From NCBI GenBank assembly GCA_030740435.1, contig JASLXG010000079.1, positions 1-41,237 of the forward strand: a DNA stretch of 41,237 nucleotides, given 5' to 3'. The translations under genes and the position numbers were made by a program. This DNA is from Alphaproteobacteria bacterium (GTDB lineage Bacteria; Pseudomonadota; Alphaproteobacteria; UBA2966). Positions 8,302-17,161 of this stretch are shown here, piece after piece. The notes below the pieces were generated by a model that searched no databases, had not been told where the DNA came from, and saw only the letters and a list, made by a program, of their open reading frames with translations. Positions within the stretch are counted from its first letter, which is position 1. Each line of letters opens with the position of its first letter.

Positions 8302-8973
8302 ATGCCGGAAGTTACGATCATAGGGCCCGACGGCCGGCTCGAGGGCCGCTATCACCAGAATGCCGACCGCGATACCTCGCCCATCGCGCTTGTGCTGCAC
8401 CCCCATCCGCAGCACGGCGGCACCATGAACAACAAGGTGGTCTACAACGTCTACCACTGCTTCGTCCGCTTGGGTTTTTCGGTGCTGCGCTTCAATTTCC
8501 GCGGCGTCGGCCGCAGCCAGGGCAATTACGACGACGGCCTGGGCGAGCTCAGCGATGCCGCTTCGGCACTGGACTGGATGCAAAGCTATCATCCCAACGC
8601 CCCGGCCTGCTGGATCGGCGGCTTTTCCTTCGGCGCCTGGATTTCCATGCAGCTGCTCATGCGCCGGCCCGAAATAGACGGTTTCATCACCATCGCGCCG
8701 CCGGCCAACGTCTATGATTTCGCCTTCCTGGCGCCCTGCCCCTCGTCCGGCCTGGTAGTCCAGGGCGCGGCCGATGACATCGTGCCCGAGGAAGAGGCCA
8801 GCAAACTTGTGGGCCGGCTGCAAAGCCAAAAGGCCATCACCATCGACTACCAGACCATCGGCGGCGCCAACCACTTCTTCGACGACCACATAACCGAGCT
8901 CAACAAGATCATCGACGGCTACCTGGGCAAGGCCGTGAAGAAAAAAACCAAGAAGAAGATCGCCGGCCGTTAG
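8302..8973 (+). CDS. Alpha/beta-fold hydrolase (COG2945-like)
   Basis: A cytoplasmic alpha/beta hydrolase of 223 residues. It has the oxyanion segment LHPHPQHGGTMNN, the nucleophile elbow GFSFGAW, an acidic residue in QGAADDIVPEE and the catalytic histidine in GANHFFDDH, so the triad is complete. The C-terminus is a lysine-rich tail (KKKTKKK). The ATG at 8302 has AGAGGAAAC immediately upstream; a GTG at 8272 is an in-frame alternative that would put the ribosome site inside the gene. It is divergent from cysE, and its own promoter would lie in 8160-8300, which also holds a 7-bp inverted repeat (CCGAAGA 8221-8227 and TCTTCGG 8249-8255). The substrate is unknown. Confidence 0.88.
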   Translation: MPEVTIIGPDGRLEGRYHQNADRDTSPIALVLHPHPQHGGTMNNKVVYNVYHCFVRLGFSVLRFNFRGVGRSQGNYDDGLGELSDAASALDWMQSYHPNAPACWIGGFSFGAWISMQLLMRRPEIDGFITIAPPANVYDFAFLAPCPSSGLVVQGAADDIVPEEEASKLVGRLQSQKAITIDYQTIGGANHFFDDHITELNKIIDGYLGKAVKKKTKKKIAGR

Positions 8974-9848
8974 CCCTTCAGTCCCGTGGTCGCGATGCCG
9001 CGCACGAAGTGTCGCTGGAAAAGCAGGAAGATCACGACCGGCGGCACGCTGGCCGCGACGGCGGCCGCCATCAGGGTGCCCCACTCCATCGATTCCCGGA
9101 ACGAGGCAACATAGTAGGTGAGGATCACCGGAACCGTCATCTTCTCCGGGTCGGTCATCACGATCAGCGGCCACAGGAAGTTGTTCCAGCTTAGCAGGAA
9201 GGTGAAAATGGCCAGGGTGGCCAGGCCGGGCTTCGACAGCGGCAGGATGATGGTGAACAGGATCCTCAGCCGGCTGCAGCCGTCGATCCGGGCGGCGTCC
9301 TCGAGGTCTCTGGGGATGGCCAGGAAAAACTGGCGCAACAGAAAAACCCCGAACGGACTGGCGGCGGCGGGCAGAATCAGCGCCTGATAGGTGCCCAGCC
9401 AACCGACCGAGTGAAACATCAAAAACAGGGTTACGAAGGTCACCTCGGTGGGAACCATGAGCCCAACCAGGACCAGCAGAAATATGCCCTTCTTGCCCCT
9501 GAACTCCATCCTCGCCAGGGGATAGGCGGCCAACGAATCGACCAGCAGCGTCAAGATCACGGTGGCGATCGCGACAATGGCGCTGTTGACCAGGGCGCTG
9601 CCCACCCCGGCGGTCCGCTGGGTCATGAAAACCTCGACATAATTCTCCAGGGTGACCTCGGCCGGCAGCCAGCGGGGCGGATACTCGAGTACCACGCTGT
9701 TCGGGGTAAGAGAGGAGGAGACCATCCAGACCACCGGCAGAAGGAAGAAAAAGACCGCGAAGAGGGTCAGGGATATCCACAATATCGACCTCTGCCAGTC
9801 CTTGGCTGTCCACTTTGCCTGCCTGAACGTCGAATGCCTGGGTTCCAT
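8970..9848 (-). CDS. Sugar ABC transporter permease (MalG/UgpE type)
   Basis: An inner-membrane permease of 292 residues with about six hydrophobic spans; the first is near residues 22-45. The cytoplasmic EAA loop, which docks to the ATPase, is recognisable as EDAARIDGCSRLRILFTIIL followed by PLSKPG. The C-terminus (HFVRGIATTGLKG) is typical of carbohydrate permease subunit 2. The frame is open far upstream, but the ATG at 9848 has GGAG eight bases ahead and gives the normal start, so the longer form is rejected. It stands alone: no partner permease or solute-binding protein is encoded nearby, and the only ATPase (13606-14628) is truncated. It overlaps the hydrolase gene tail by four bases, convergently. 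Confidence 0.88.
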   Translation of the reverse strand: MEPRHSTFRQAKWTAKDWQRSILWISLTLFAVFFFLLPVVWMVSSSLTPNSVVLEYPPRWLPAEVTLENYVEVFMTQRTAGVGSALVNSAIVAIATVILTLLVDSLAAYPLARMEFRGKKGIFLLVLVGLMVPTEVTFVTLFLMFHSVGWLGTYQALILPAAASPFGVFLLRQFFLAIPRDLEDAARIDGCSRLRILFTIILPLSKPGLATLAIFTFLLSWNNFLWPLIVMTDPEKMTVPVILTYYVASFRESMEWGTLMAAAVAASVPPVVIFLLFQRHFVRGIATTGLKG

Positions 9849-9872
9849 GAGCACGGCTCCATTCCCAACGCG

Positions 9873-10733
9873 ATGGCGGGAAGCCTGTCGTCGAAACGCA
9901 CTCGGGTGGTCGTCACCATCATACCAAGCGTCGCTAATTCGCTGTTTGCCGAAACCGTGCAGGGCGTATCCGAAGTCTTGGCAGAGGCGGGATACCAGAT
10001 GCTGATCGGCAATACCCACTACGATGGCGAGGAGGAAGAGAGCCTGGTGCGAACTCTTCTCAGCTGGCGGCCGGCCGGCCTCATCCTGGCCGGCGTCGAA
10101 TGTTCTGCGACCATCGCCGCGATGATTTCCCGGGCCAGCGTGCCGACGGTGGAACTCTGGGACTATGTCGGTCGGCCGCTGGATATGGTCGTCAGCTACT
10201 CCCAATATCGTATTGGCTGGGAGATGACGCGCCACCTTGCCGAGCGTGGCTATCGGCGGGTCGCTCTGGTCTGCGGTGTCTTCACCCACAGCGACGGGGC
10301 ACGGGCCAGAATCCGCGACCGCGAGCATGGCTACCGCGATGCGGTTCGGAAATTCGGCCTCGGGGAGCCGCTGATCCTGAGATCTGACGAGGGGCCTCTG
10401 GGCATGTCCGCGGGGGCCAGGGCGTTGGCTGTGGTCGTCGAACGTCACCCGGATGTCGATGCGGTTTTCTTTCTCAGCGACTTCCCGGCCGCCGGCGCCC
10501 TCTTCGAGTGCCGGCGGCGCGACCTGCCAGTGCCGGACGGCATAGCAATCGCCGGCTGGGGCGACTACGAGATAGCATCGCAAGTGGTACCGATGCTGAC
10601 CACGGTGCGCGTGCCACGCCTGGAAATCGGACGCAAGGCGGCCGAGATGCTGGTCCAAAGGCTGCGGGGAGAGGAGGTCGGGAGGGCGGCGGTGGAACTG
10701 GATATCGAGATCGTCCAGCGTGATAGCACATAG
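9873..10733 (+). CDS. LacI-type sugar-binding regulator lacking its DNA-binding domain (truncated)
   Basis: The encoded 286 residues match the periplasmic-binding-like core of LacI/GntR-type repressors: VVTIIPSVANSLFAETVQGV, GLILAG, the inter-lobe segments and the terminal RVPRLEIGRKAAEML helix. Homology begins at the end of the hinge (IPNAMAGSLSSKR, coded from 9861), which in intact members follows a helix-turn-helix of about 50 residues. That domain is absent: upstream bases are the antisense of the neighbouring permease gene, whose ribosome site ends at 9860. The ATG at 9873 is the first plausible start and has no good ribosome site. Without its DNA-binding part it cannot act as a normal repressor, so it is probably a pseudogene. 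Confidence 0.8.
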   Translation: MAGSLSSKRTRVVVTIIPSVANSLFAETVQGVSEVLAEAGYQMLIGNTHYDGEEEESLVRTLLSWRPAGLILAGVECSATIAAMISRASVPTVELWDYVGRPLDMVVSYSQYRIGWEMTRHLAERGYRRVALVCGVFTHSDGARARIRDREHGYRDAVRKFGLGEPLILRSDEGPLGMSAGARALAVVVERHPDVDAVFFLSDFPAAGALFECRRRDLPVPDGIAIAGWGDYEIASQVVPMLTTVRVPRLEIGRKAAEMLVQRLRGEEVGRAAVELDIEIVQRDST

Positions 10734-10792
10734 GTCGAAATCGAGGGCCGACACTCCAGTCCCGGGACCCAGGAAACCCACCTCGCCCACGT

Positions 10793-10821
10793 TTGACAGG
10801 CCCTTGCCAGCGCCATACCTT
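10793..10821 (+). promoter_or_regulatory. Candidate promoter of the sulfotransferase gene
   Basis: A perfect TTGACA (10793-10798) is followed by 17 bases and TACCTT (10816-10821), a poor -10 matching at three of six positions. It sits about 70 bases ahead of the chosen sulfotransferase start, in a spacer without a gene. The -35 is convincing, the -10 less so. Confidence 0.4.
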
Positions 10822-10891
10822 GAGGCAACTCTTCGACAAGGTTATCCGCTTCCCACATCCCCGTTTTGGAGTGGCATGGAAATCCATAGCG

Positions 10892-11827
10892 ATGGTCTCT
10901 TCCAAGGCGGTTTGTTTTATCGTTGGGTCTTATCGCTCGGGGACAACGTTTTTGGCCGAGGTTCTCGGCCGACACCCGCGGATTGCCCAATTCCATGAAC
11001 CCTATTTCGTGTGGGATCGCTATTTCGGCCCGGGCGAGGACGACGCGCGTATTGAAGCTCAGGCAACGCCAAGAGTGCAAAGATACGTCACCGCGGAATT
11101 CAACCGCTTCCTGAGGAAATCGGGCGCCGCTGTATTGGTCGAAAAAACGCCGATCAACAGTTACCGGATTCCGTTCATCAACCGAATGTTTCCTGAGGCC
11201 CGCTGGATCCATCTGCTGCGCGACGGGCGGGATGCCACTTTATCCATGCGTCACGCCTGGGAGCGGCGTCGCGAGGTGGTCGAAAGCGGCGACCCGCGGC
11301 GCATGGCACGGCTCGCTTGCAGCATGCTTCGACGCTATCCCTTCTGGCGCAACCGGTTTCAAGCGCTGCGCTTCGAATTGACGAACAACCTGTCGCTGCG
11401 CCCGCGTCGCTACATGAACAAGGCCCAGTGGAAAGGGCGCGCCGCCTGGGGGGCACGGTTTCCGGGATGGGAGAAGACGATCGATAAGGTCTCGGTCCTG
11501 GAGTTCAATGCCCTGCAGTGGCGACACACGGTCGAGGCGGCGCGCGAGGGATTGGCGAGCATCCCCAGCGATCGACAAGTCGAGGTTCGATACGAAGACT
11601 TCACGAGGGATTGCGAAACCGAGCTGCGACGCATCTTCGATCTCATCGGCCTCGACCCGGTGCCTGGACTGGCCGCGGACGTCAGTGGCCAGAGCGTCGG
11701 CCGCTGGCACGCCGGCTTTGCTGCGGCGGAGAAGGCGCTGGTTGGCGAGATTATCGGCGACTACCTCATCGCGCTCGGCTACGAACTTGACGATGCCTGG
11801 TATCGGCGACCGTCACCGGGCGCATAG
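10892..11827 (+). CDS. Sulfotransferase family protein (PAPS-dependent, predicted)
   Basis: A 311-residue sulfotransferase-fold protein. The 5'-phosphosulfate loop is VGSYRSGTTFLAEVL (about 9-23), and the 3'-phosphate-binding segment is IHLLRDGRDATLSMRHAW, both close to the start of the protein as expected. Residues such as ALQWRHTVEAAREGL and VRYEDFTRDCETELRRIF are typical of the family's C-terminal half. I choose ATG 10892, eight residues ahead of the loop; GTG 10871 and TTG 10793 are in-frame alternatives, and 10793 overlaps the candidate -35. The acceptor is unknown. The following gene, 17 bases on, is a membrane glycosyltransferase, so a sulfated cell-surface glycan is a reasonable guess. 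Confidence 0.83.
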   Translation: MVSSKAVCFIVGSYRSGTTFLAEVLGRHPRIAQFHEPYFVWDRYFGPGEDDARIEAQATPRVQRYVTAEFNRFLRKSGAAVLVEKTPINSYRIPFINRMFPEARWIHLLRDGRDATLSMRHAWERRREVVESGDPRRMARLACSMLRRYPFWRNRFQALRFELTNNLSLRPRRYMNKAQWKGRAAWGARFPGWEKTIDKVSVLEFNALQWRHTVEAAREGLASIPSDRQVEVRYEDFTRDCETELRRIFDLIGLDPVPGLAADVSGQSVGRWHAGFAAAEKALVGEIIGDYLIALGYELDDAWYRRPSPGA

Positions 11828-11844
11828 GCACGAAATCTTACCCC

Positions 11845-13593
11845 GTGCCCAGCCCGCATGACCATGGCCGCACCAACTCGAGCCGGCGCGGCGTCGACGA
11901 CCCTTCCCGGGGGCGCTCGGGCGCCGAGAGCGACGCCTTTCTCGCGTTCTTGGTTTCCTTGATGACGCTGACGGCGTTCCTCGCACTGTTCGTCTTCCGT
12001 GCCTTCGACGACAACTGGCTGACGAGTTGGCAGTGGGCCTTTGCCGGCGTCGACGTGGGCACGGTCTTTCTCATCCTGTTGACCGCCGTTTCCCTGGCCT
12101 ACCCGGTCTCCCGGCTCTCCCTCCCGGTGCGCAGCCACGCGGCGCTGCTCTTCGTCGCCTCGTTCGTCATCGCCGCGATCTTTTGGCGGGTGCCCGAGGT
12201 GAACGTCGACGCCGCGAAGTATTTCGCCCAGGCCAAGCATCTCGAACTGCACGGGGTCGGCAGCTTCCTGCGCCAGTGGGGGCGGGAAATCACGGCCTGG
12301 ACGGTCCTCCCCCTGGTGCCTTTTCTGCATGGCTTGATTTTCAGCGTCGTCGGTGAGACGAGGGCGGCCATCCAGGTGTTTACGACGCTGCTGTTCTCCG
12401 GAACCGTGGTCCTCACCTACCTGATCGGCAAGGCGCTATGGGACGAGAAGGTCGGGGGCTACGGGGCGGCGCTGCTCGCCGCCATGCCGTACCTGCTCAC
12501 GCAGGTGCCGCTGATGCTGGTCGACGTGCCGAGCATGTTTTTCCTTACGCTTGCCGTCTTCGCGACTATCGGTGCCGTGCGGCGCGGTGGCGCCGGACGA
12601 CTTGCCCTGGCTTCGCTGGCCATCGCGCTGGCGGCGCTGGCCAAGTACTCGACTTGGTTGATGCTCAGCGTTCTTCCCGTCATTGTCCTTTGCCACCTCG
12701 GCCACGGCAGGACCGCGGTCTTGCGGCGCGCCGGCCTCCTGGCGCTGGGCGCCGCGCTCCTGGCCGGGGCCGTGGTGTTCATGAAGTTCGATGTCGTCGC
12801 GGAGCAGTTGCGGATGCTCCAGAGCTATCAGCTGCCGGGTCTAAGGCGATGGGGGGAAAGCCACGCCTCGACGTTTCTATTCCAGACCCACCCGTTCATC
12901 GCCGCGGCGGCGCTGTATTCCGTTCTCGTCGCCGTCCGGAAAAGGGACCTCAGGTATGTGATCGTGGGCTGGATGTTGCTGCTGCTGGTGGTGGTTCTGG
13001 AGGTAGAGCGGAGCCGCTATGTCCTCGTGGCGTTCCCCATGCTCGCCCTGATGGCTGGCTACGGGCTGGCAGGGATGAGGAACGCGAGAATAAGCAAACA
13101 TGTTGTTTCGTGCACCGTCGCCTCGATGCTGGTGACCGCGATCTTCGTCTACCTTCCATTCCTGCAAGGGACCAGCGCGGTCAATATTCAGCGGGCGGGC
13201 GCCTATCTCGATTCAATCGATACGGAAATGGTCGAAGTGGTCACGCTGCCGCAGCCACGCTCCCGGGTGAACCCCTCGGTTGCTGTTCCGATTCTCGATA
13301 TTTTCACGCGCCAGAGGATCGCCTATCACCATGACATGACGCTTGCGCCGCGTCGCCAGGCGACAGAGACGTCGCCGGTCAGGTTCACCTGGGAAATCGA
13401 CCTTTCAACCTATCCCGCCGCCGGTACAGGGCCGCCACCGGGCGCGGTGGTGGTGATTACAGGCGAGCAAAACCCTACCCTGCCCGAGGCCCTGGCGCGG
13501 CGGATCGCCGATTACCGCCTGGCCCGGGAATTCGGCGAAACGGACCGGGTGTTCAGGTACAAGACGATGGTACGGGTTTACCGACCGTTGTAA
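11845..13593 (+). CDS. Polytopic membrane glycosyltransferase (PMT/ArnT-like)
   Basis: A 582-residue membrane protein with about ten hydrophobic spans between residues 33 and 435 and a soluble C-terminal part. The first large loop holds VNVDAAKYFAQAKHLELHG, matching the Asp-containing loop of GT39/GT83-type transferases that use polyprenyl-phosphate sugars. Another conserved region is the LLTQVPLMLVDVPSMFF segment. The start is GTG 11845; no ribosome site is clear and the hydrophilic first 30 residues may not be translated. It follows the sulfotransferase by 17 bases in the same direction and stops 12 bases before the truncated ATPase gene. Donor and acceptor cannot be told from sequence. Confidence 0.78.
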   Translation: MPSPHDHGRTNSSRRGVDDPSRGRSGAESDAFLAFLVSLMTLTAFLALFVFRAFDDNWLTSWQWAFAGVDVGTVFLILLTAVSLAYPVSRLSLPVRSHAALLFVASFVIAAIFWRVPEVNVDAAKYFAQAKHLELHGVGSFLRQWGREITAWTVLPLVPFLHGLIFSVVGETRAAIQVFTTLLFSGTVVLTYLIGKALWDEKVGGYGAALLAAMPYLLTQVPLMLVDVPSMFFLTLAVFATIGAVRRGGAGRLALASLAIALAALAKYSTWLMLSVLPVIVLCHLGHGRTAVLRRAGLLALGAALLAGAVVFMKFDVVAEQLRMLQSYQLPGLRRWGESHASTFLFQTHPFIAAAALYSVLVAVRKRDLRYVIVGWMLLLLVVVLEVERSRYVLVAFPMLALMAGYGLAGMRNARISKHVVSCTVASMLVTAIFVYLPFLQGTSAVNIQRAGAYLDSIDTEMVEVVTLPQPRSRVNPSVAVPILDIFTRQRIAYHHDMTLAPRRQATETSPVRFTWEIDLSTYPAAGTGPPPGAVVVITGEQNPTLPEALARRIADYRLAREFGETDRVFRYKTMVRVYRPL

Positions 13594-13605
13594 GTCATTT
13601 CGGGG

Positions 13606-14628
13606 ATGGCGGAGTTCCTGGTCCTGGTCGGGCCATCGGGGTGCGGCAAGACAACCACATTGCGGATGGTGGCGGGCCTGGAGGAGAGCACGGAGGGGGA
13701 GATATACATCGGCGACAATCTGGTCAACGACCTGGATCCCAAGGATCGAAACATCGCCATGGTCTTTCAGAACTATGCCCTTTATCCCCACATGACGGTG
13801 CACCAGAACATGGCCTTCGGTTTGAAGCTGCGTCGCATGCCAAGGGTGGAGATCGACCAGAGGGTGGACGAAGTGGCCCAGATCCTGGGGCTCGAGGAAC
13901 TTCTCGGGCGGACGCCAAAACAGCTCTCCGGGGGACAAAAGCAGCGCGTGGCGCTGGGCCGGGCGGTGGTCCGCCAGCCGGACGTTTTTCTCTTCGACGA
14001 GCCCTTGAGCAACCTGGACGCCAAGCTTCGTGTCGACATGCGCGAAGAGTTGGCCAAGCTGCATCGCAGACTCGACGCCACCATCATCTACGTCACCCAC
14101 GACCAGGTGGAAGCCATGACCCTGGGAGACCGGCTGGTGGTGATGAAGGATGGGCAGGTGCAGCAGGTGGGGAGCCCCCGGGAGGTCTATTACCATCCGG
14201 CCACCAGGTTCGTGGCCGGCTTTGTCGGTAGTCCGGCGATGAACTTCTTTCCCGGGAAGCTGATTGCCGAGGATTCCGGCTTCTGGTTGGACCTGGTGGG
14301 CATGAAACTGAAGCTGCCCGACGAGAAGTCTTCAACCTGCGCCAAGCACGCCGGCAAAGAGATCGTCATGGGTGTCCGGCCGGAGGATATTTCGGATGTT
14401 CCGCCGACAAGCGATACCGCCGAGACGGCGCAAAAGATAGTGGCCACGGTGGAGGTTCTCGAGACCCTGGGACCCGAGGTCATCCTGGGGCTCTCCCTGG
14501 AGGGCCAAACCCTCCGCGCTCGCGTGGGGCCCGATACCAGGGCCAAGGTCTACGACGATATCGAGCTCTTTTTTTCCCTGGAAAGAGCACATCTCTTCGA
14601 CGCGGAGACAGAGCAGGCCATCCGGTAG
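13606..14628 (+). CDS. MalK/UgpC-type sugar ABC ATPase, N-terminally truncated
   Basis: The ATPase of a carbohydrate importer. Walker A is GPSGCGKTT (9-17); Q-loop VFQNYALYPHMT, signature LSGGQKQR, Walker B VFLFDEP and H-loop YVTHDQ follow. A C-terminal TOBE-type domain occupies about residues 215-340. Members normally have about 28 residues before EFLVLVGPSGCGK, including the aromatic A-loop that stacks on adenine. Here the frame begins MAEFLVLVG, with an in-frame TAA (end of the glycosyltransferase gene) 15 bases upstream. The missing strand and A-loop make normal activity doubtful. A CGGGG just before the ATG might serve as ribosome site. The rest of the transporter is reduced to one permease at 8970-9848. 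Confidence 0.85.
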   Translation: MAEFLVLVGPSGCGKTTTLRMVAGLEESTEGEIYIGDNLVNDLDPKDRNIAMVFQNYALYPHMTVHQNMAFGLKLRRMPRVEIDQRVDEVAQILGLEELLGRTPKQLSGGQKQRVALGRAVVRQPDVFLFDEPLSNLDAKLRVDMREELAKLHRRLDATIIYVTHDQVEAMTLGDRLVVMKDGQVQQVGSPREVYYHPATRFVAGFVGSPAMNFFPGKLIAEDSGFWLDLVGMKLKLPDEKSSTCAKHAGKEIVMGVRPEDISDVPPTSDTAETAQKIVATVEVLETLGPEVILGLSLEGQTLRARVGPDTRAKVYDDIELFFSLERAHLFDAETEQAIR

Positions 14629-14665
14629 ATCCCCTGTCCGATCTGGAAACGGGAGAGGCACAGTT

Positions 14666-14719
14666 CCCTAATTTCCCTGTCTCACATTAGGGGTGCGGTC
14701 CATCCCTGTCCCCCTTTTT
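14666..14719. repeat. Palindromic intergenic repeat (possible REP/RAYT-type remnant)
   Basis: The 99-base gap between the truncated ATPase and anmK contains CCCTAAT (14666-14672) and its exact inverse ATTAGGG (14686-14692), spaced by 13 bases. This is followed by CCCTGTCCCCC and a T6 run ending at 14719. The GGGACAG-like words resemble repeats associated with REP-associated tyrosine transposases. It may also terminate transcription from the plus-strand gene. No transposase gene is present. Confidence 0.4.
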
Positions 14720-14727
14720 TAGCGCGG

Positions 14728-15816
14728 CTAGCCCGCCGCGCGAAACACCACGCCGCCCTTGAGCGGCCGGGGCACGCCGGTTGTCGTCGGCAGGCTCAAC
14801 GGCAGGCCGGCCAGCGAGCGGAGCGCCAGGTAAGCGAAGGCTTCTGCCTCCAAGGCGTCACCGCGCCAGCCCACCACCTCGACCGGCTCGACCGGGACCC
14901 CCAGCGCTTGGCCCAGCGCCTTCATGAGCTGCGGATTGTGGCGGCCGCCGCCGCAACATAGCCAGCGCCGCGCCGGAGCGGCAAAATGCCGGGCCGCCAG
15001 GGCCACCGCCCGGGCGCTGAAGGCGGTCAGCGTGGCGGCGCCGTCGGCGAGATTCAGGCCGGCCAGAGAATCAGACAAAAAATCGTTTCTATCCAATGAC
15101 TTGGGTGGTTTTCTCAAGAAATATTCGTGATCCAGCAGGCGCTCCAAGAGGGCCTCGTCCGGGCGCCCGGCAGCGGCCAGGCGACCGTCGCTATCCAGGG
15201 AATGACCGCTGTGCTGGTAAACCCAGTCGTCGATGAGGGCGTTGCCGGGACCGCTGTCGAAGGCCAGGATGGTGTCGCCTTCGCCCAGCCAGGTGACGTT
15301 GGCCACGCCGCCGATATTCAGCACCGCCAGTGGTTTCGCCAAGTCGCGGGCCAAGGCCGCGTGGTAAAGCGGCGCCAGCGGCGCGCCCTCGCCGCCTGCC
15401 GCCACGTCGGCACCGCGAAAATCACCGACCACGTCGATGCCGCTCTGTCGGGCCAGTTCCGCGCCGTCGCCGATCTGGCATGTGATGCGCTCAGCGGGAC
15501 GATGACTAACAGTATGTCCGTGAAAGCCAATAATTGTTATACCACTGGATGTTAAACCTGTTTTCTCAAGTAATTCATCAACAATATCTACGGCCGCTTC
15601 GGTAATCATCGCGCCAGCCGCATCCAAGTCACCGACACCGCCCAGCACCGATGCCAGCAGATCTCGCTGGCCCGCCGAATAGGGCCGCGTCAGCAGCGGT
15701 CCAAAAGCCTCGGCAACCTCGCCATCGCTGCGCACCAGCGCCGCATCCATGCCGTCCATGGAGGTGCCGCTCATCAATCCCAGCGCGGTGCAAATCCTGT
15801 TCCTGGCTTTCGGCAC
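14728..15816 (-). CDS. anmK: AnmK, anhydro-N-acetylmuramic acid kinase
   Basis: AnmK phosphorylates and opens 1,6-anhydro-MurNAc released during peptidoglycan turnover, giving MurNAc-6-phosphate. The 362-residue product has the family signature [16 protein letters not shown] near the N-terminus, the [11 protein letters not shown] segment, IGDGAELA, the [17 protein letters not shown] motif, NIGGVANVT and [13 protein letters not shown]. The start is GTG at 15816, the only one that keeps the signature; an AGGGCAG lies upstream. Two stretches inside the gene (15070-15130 and 15505-15595) are much richer in A+T and rare codons than the rest, which hints at patchwork recombination. It is divergent from tyrS, a neighbour pairing common in alphaproteobacteria. 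Confidence 0.94.
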   Translation of the reverse strand: MPKARNRICTALGLMSGTSMDGMDAALVRSDGEVAEAFGPLLTRPYSAGQRDLLASVLGGVGDLDAAGAMITEAAVDIVDELLEKTGLTSSGITIIGFHGHTVSHRPAERITCQIGDGAELARQSGIDVVGDFRGADVAAGGEGAPLAPLYHAALARDLAKPLAVLNIGGVANVTWLGEGDTILAFDSGPGNALIDDWVYQHSGHSLDSDGRLAAAGRPDEALLERLLDHEYFLRKPPKSLDRNDFLSDSLAGLNLADGAATLTAFSARAVALAARHFAAPARRWLCCGGGRHNPQLMKALGQALGVPVEPVEVVGWRGDALEAEAFAYLALRSLAGLPLSLPTTTGVPRPLKGGVVFRAAG

Positions 15817-15906
15817 GAACTTCTGCCCTTTGTTGTCGATCAGCGGCGTATATGTTACACGAGCGCCGCCCCGGCCACCGCCAAACTTCAGTCATTGGCC
15901 CAAGTC

Positions 15907-17160
15907 ATGACCAAGCTCCGCTCCGATTTCCTGCGCACCGTCAGCGAACGGCAGTACCTGCACCAGTGCACCGACCTGGAAGAGCTGGACGCGCTGGCCG
16001 CCAAGCAGATCGTGCCGGCCTACATCGGTTTCGATTGCACCGCGCCCAGCCTGCACGTCGGCAGCCTGGTACCGATCATGCTGCTGCGCGTGCTGCAGCA
16101 AACGGGCCACAAGCCCATCGTTTTGATGGGTGGTGGCACGACCAAGGTTGGCGACCCTTCGGGCAAGGACCAGACGCGCCAATTGCTGACTGCCGAAGAC
16201 ATCAACCGCAACATGGAGAGCATCAAGCAGGTGTTCTCCCGTTTCCTCAGCTTCGGCGACGGCCCCACCGACGCCATCATGCCGAACAACGCCGACTGGC
16301 TGGACGAGCTGCAATACATCCCCTTTCTCAGGGATTTCGGCCGCCATTTCTCGATCAACCGCATGCTGACCTTCGACAGCGTGCGCCTGAGGCTGGAGCG
16401 CGAGCACCACCTGACCTTCCTCGAATTCAACTACATGGTGCTGCAGGCCTACGATTTCCTGGAATTGTCGCGCCGCCACGACTGCCTCTTGCAGATGGGC
16501 GGCTCGGACCAATGGGGTAACATCGTCAACGGTGTCGAGCTCGGCCGCCGGGTCGACGAGCGCGGCCTCTATGGCCTTACCACGCCGCTCATCACCACGG
16601 CCTCGGGCGCCAAGATGGGCAAGACCGCCAAGGGTGCGGTCTGGCTCAATGAGGACCAGCTCTCGGCCTTTGATTACTGGCAGTACTGGCGCAACACCGA
16701 AGACGGCGACGTCGGCCGTTTCTTGAGATTGTTCACCGAGTTGCCGCTGGCCGAGGTTGAACGCCTGGAGGCGCTGGAGGGCCAGGAGCTCAACGAAGCC
16801 AAGAAGATCCTGGCCCACCAGGCGACCCGGTTGTGTCGGGGCGACGAGGCGGCAACCGAGGCCGGGGAAACCGCCCAGCGCACCTTCGAGGCCGGCGATG
16901 TGGGCGCCGGGCTGGCCACGGTGGAGGTGGAGCGTGCCGCCCTGGCCGCCGGCATCGGCGCCTTCGAGCTATTTCAGCTCGCCGGCCTAGCCGCCAGCGG
17001 CGGGGAAGCTAGGCGCCTGATCAAGGGCGGCGGTGGCCGCCTCAACGACAGCGTCATCGCCTCGGAAGTAGCGACCGTAAACCTCGACGACCTGCGGCCC
17101 GACGGCGTCATCAAGCTCTCGGCCGGCAAGAAGCGACACGCCTTAATCAAACCGGTTTGA
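15907..17160 (+). CDS. tyrS: Tyrosyl-tRNA synthetase
   Basis: TyrRS charges tRNA-Tyr. The 417-residue class I enzyme has the HIGH-equivalent LHVGS in [16 protein letters not shown] near residues 40-55, the tyrosine-specific [11 protein letters not shown] loop, and the KMSKS-equivalent KMGKT. An S4-like RNA-binding domain closes the protein ([16 protein letters not shown]). A TTG at 15895 is in frame, but the ATG at 15907 gives the typical start and is preferred. KMGKT in place of KMSKS is usual for this branch of TyrRS. The gene converges on the YhdP-like gene with one base between the two stops. Confidence 0.96.
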   Translation: MTKLRSDFLRTVSERQYLHQCTDLEELDALAAKQIVPAYIGFDCTAPSLHVGSLVPIMLLRVLQQTGHKPIVLMGGGTTKVGDPSGKDQTRQLLTAEDINRNMESIKQVFSRFLSFGDGPTDAIMPNNADWLDELQYIPFLRDFGRHFSINRMLTFDSVRLRLEREHHLTFLEFNYMVLQAYDFLELSRRHDCLLQMGGSDQWGNIVNGVELGRRVDERGLYGLTTPLITTASGAKMGKTAKGAVWLNEDQLSAFDYWQYWRNTEDGDVGRFLRLFTELPLAEVERLEALEGQELNEAKKILAHQATRLCRGDEAATEAGETAQRTFEAGDVGAGLATVEVERAALAAGIGAFELFQLAGLAASGGEARRLIKGGGGRLNDSVIASEVATVNLDDLRPDGVIKLSAGKKRHALIKPV

Positions 17161-17161
17161 T

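Noticed and set aside
9411-9860. N-terminal extension of the LacI-type gene that might hold the missing DNA-binding domain
   Set aside because: These codons are the antisense of the permease gene and show no helix-turn-helix.
9849-10790. Long upstream extension of the sugar permease gene on the minus strand
   Set aside because: The extension is antisense to the LacI-type gene; the permease has a proper start and ribosome site at 9848.
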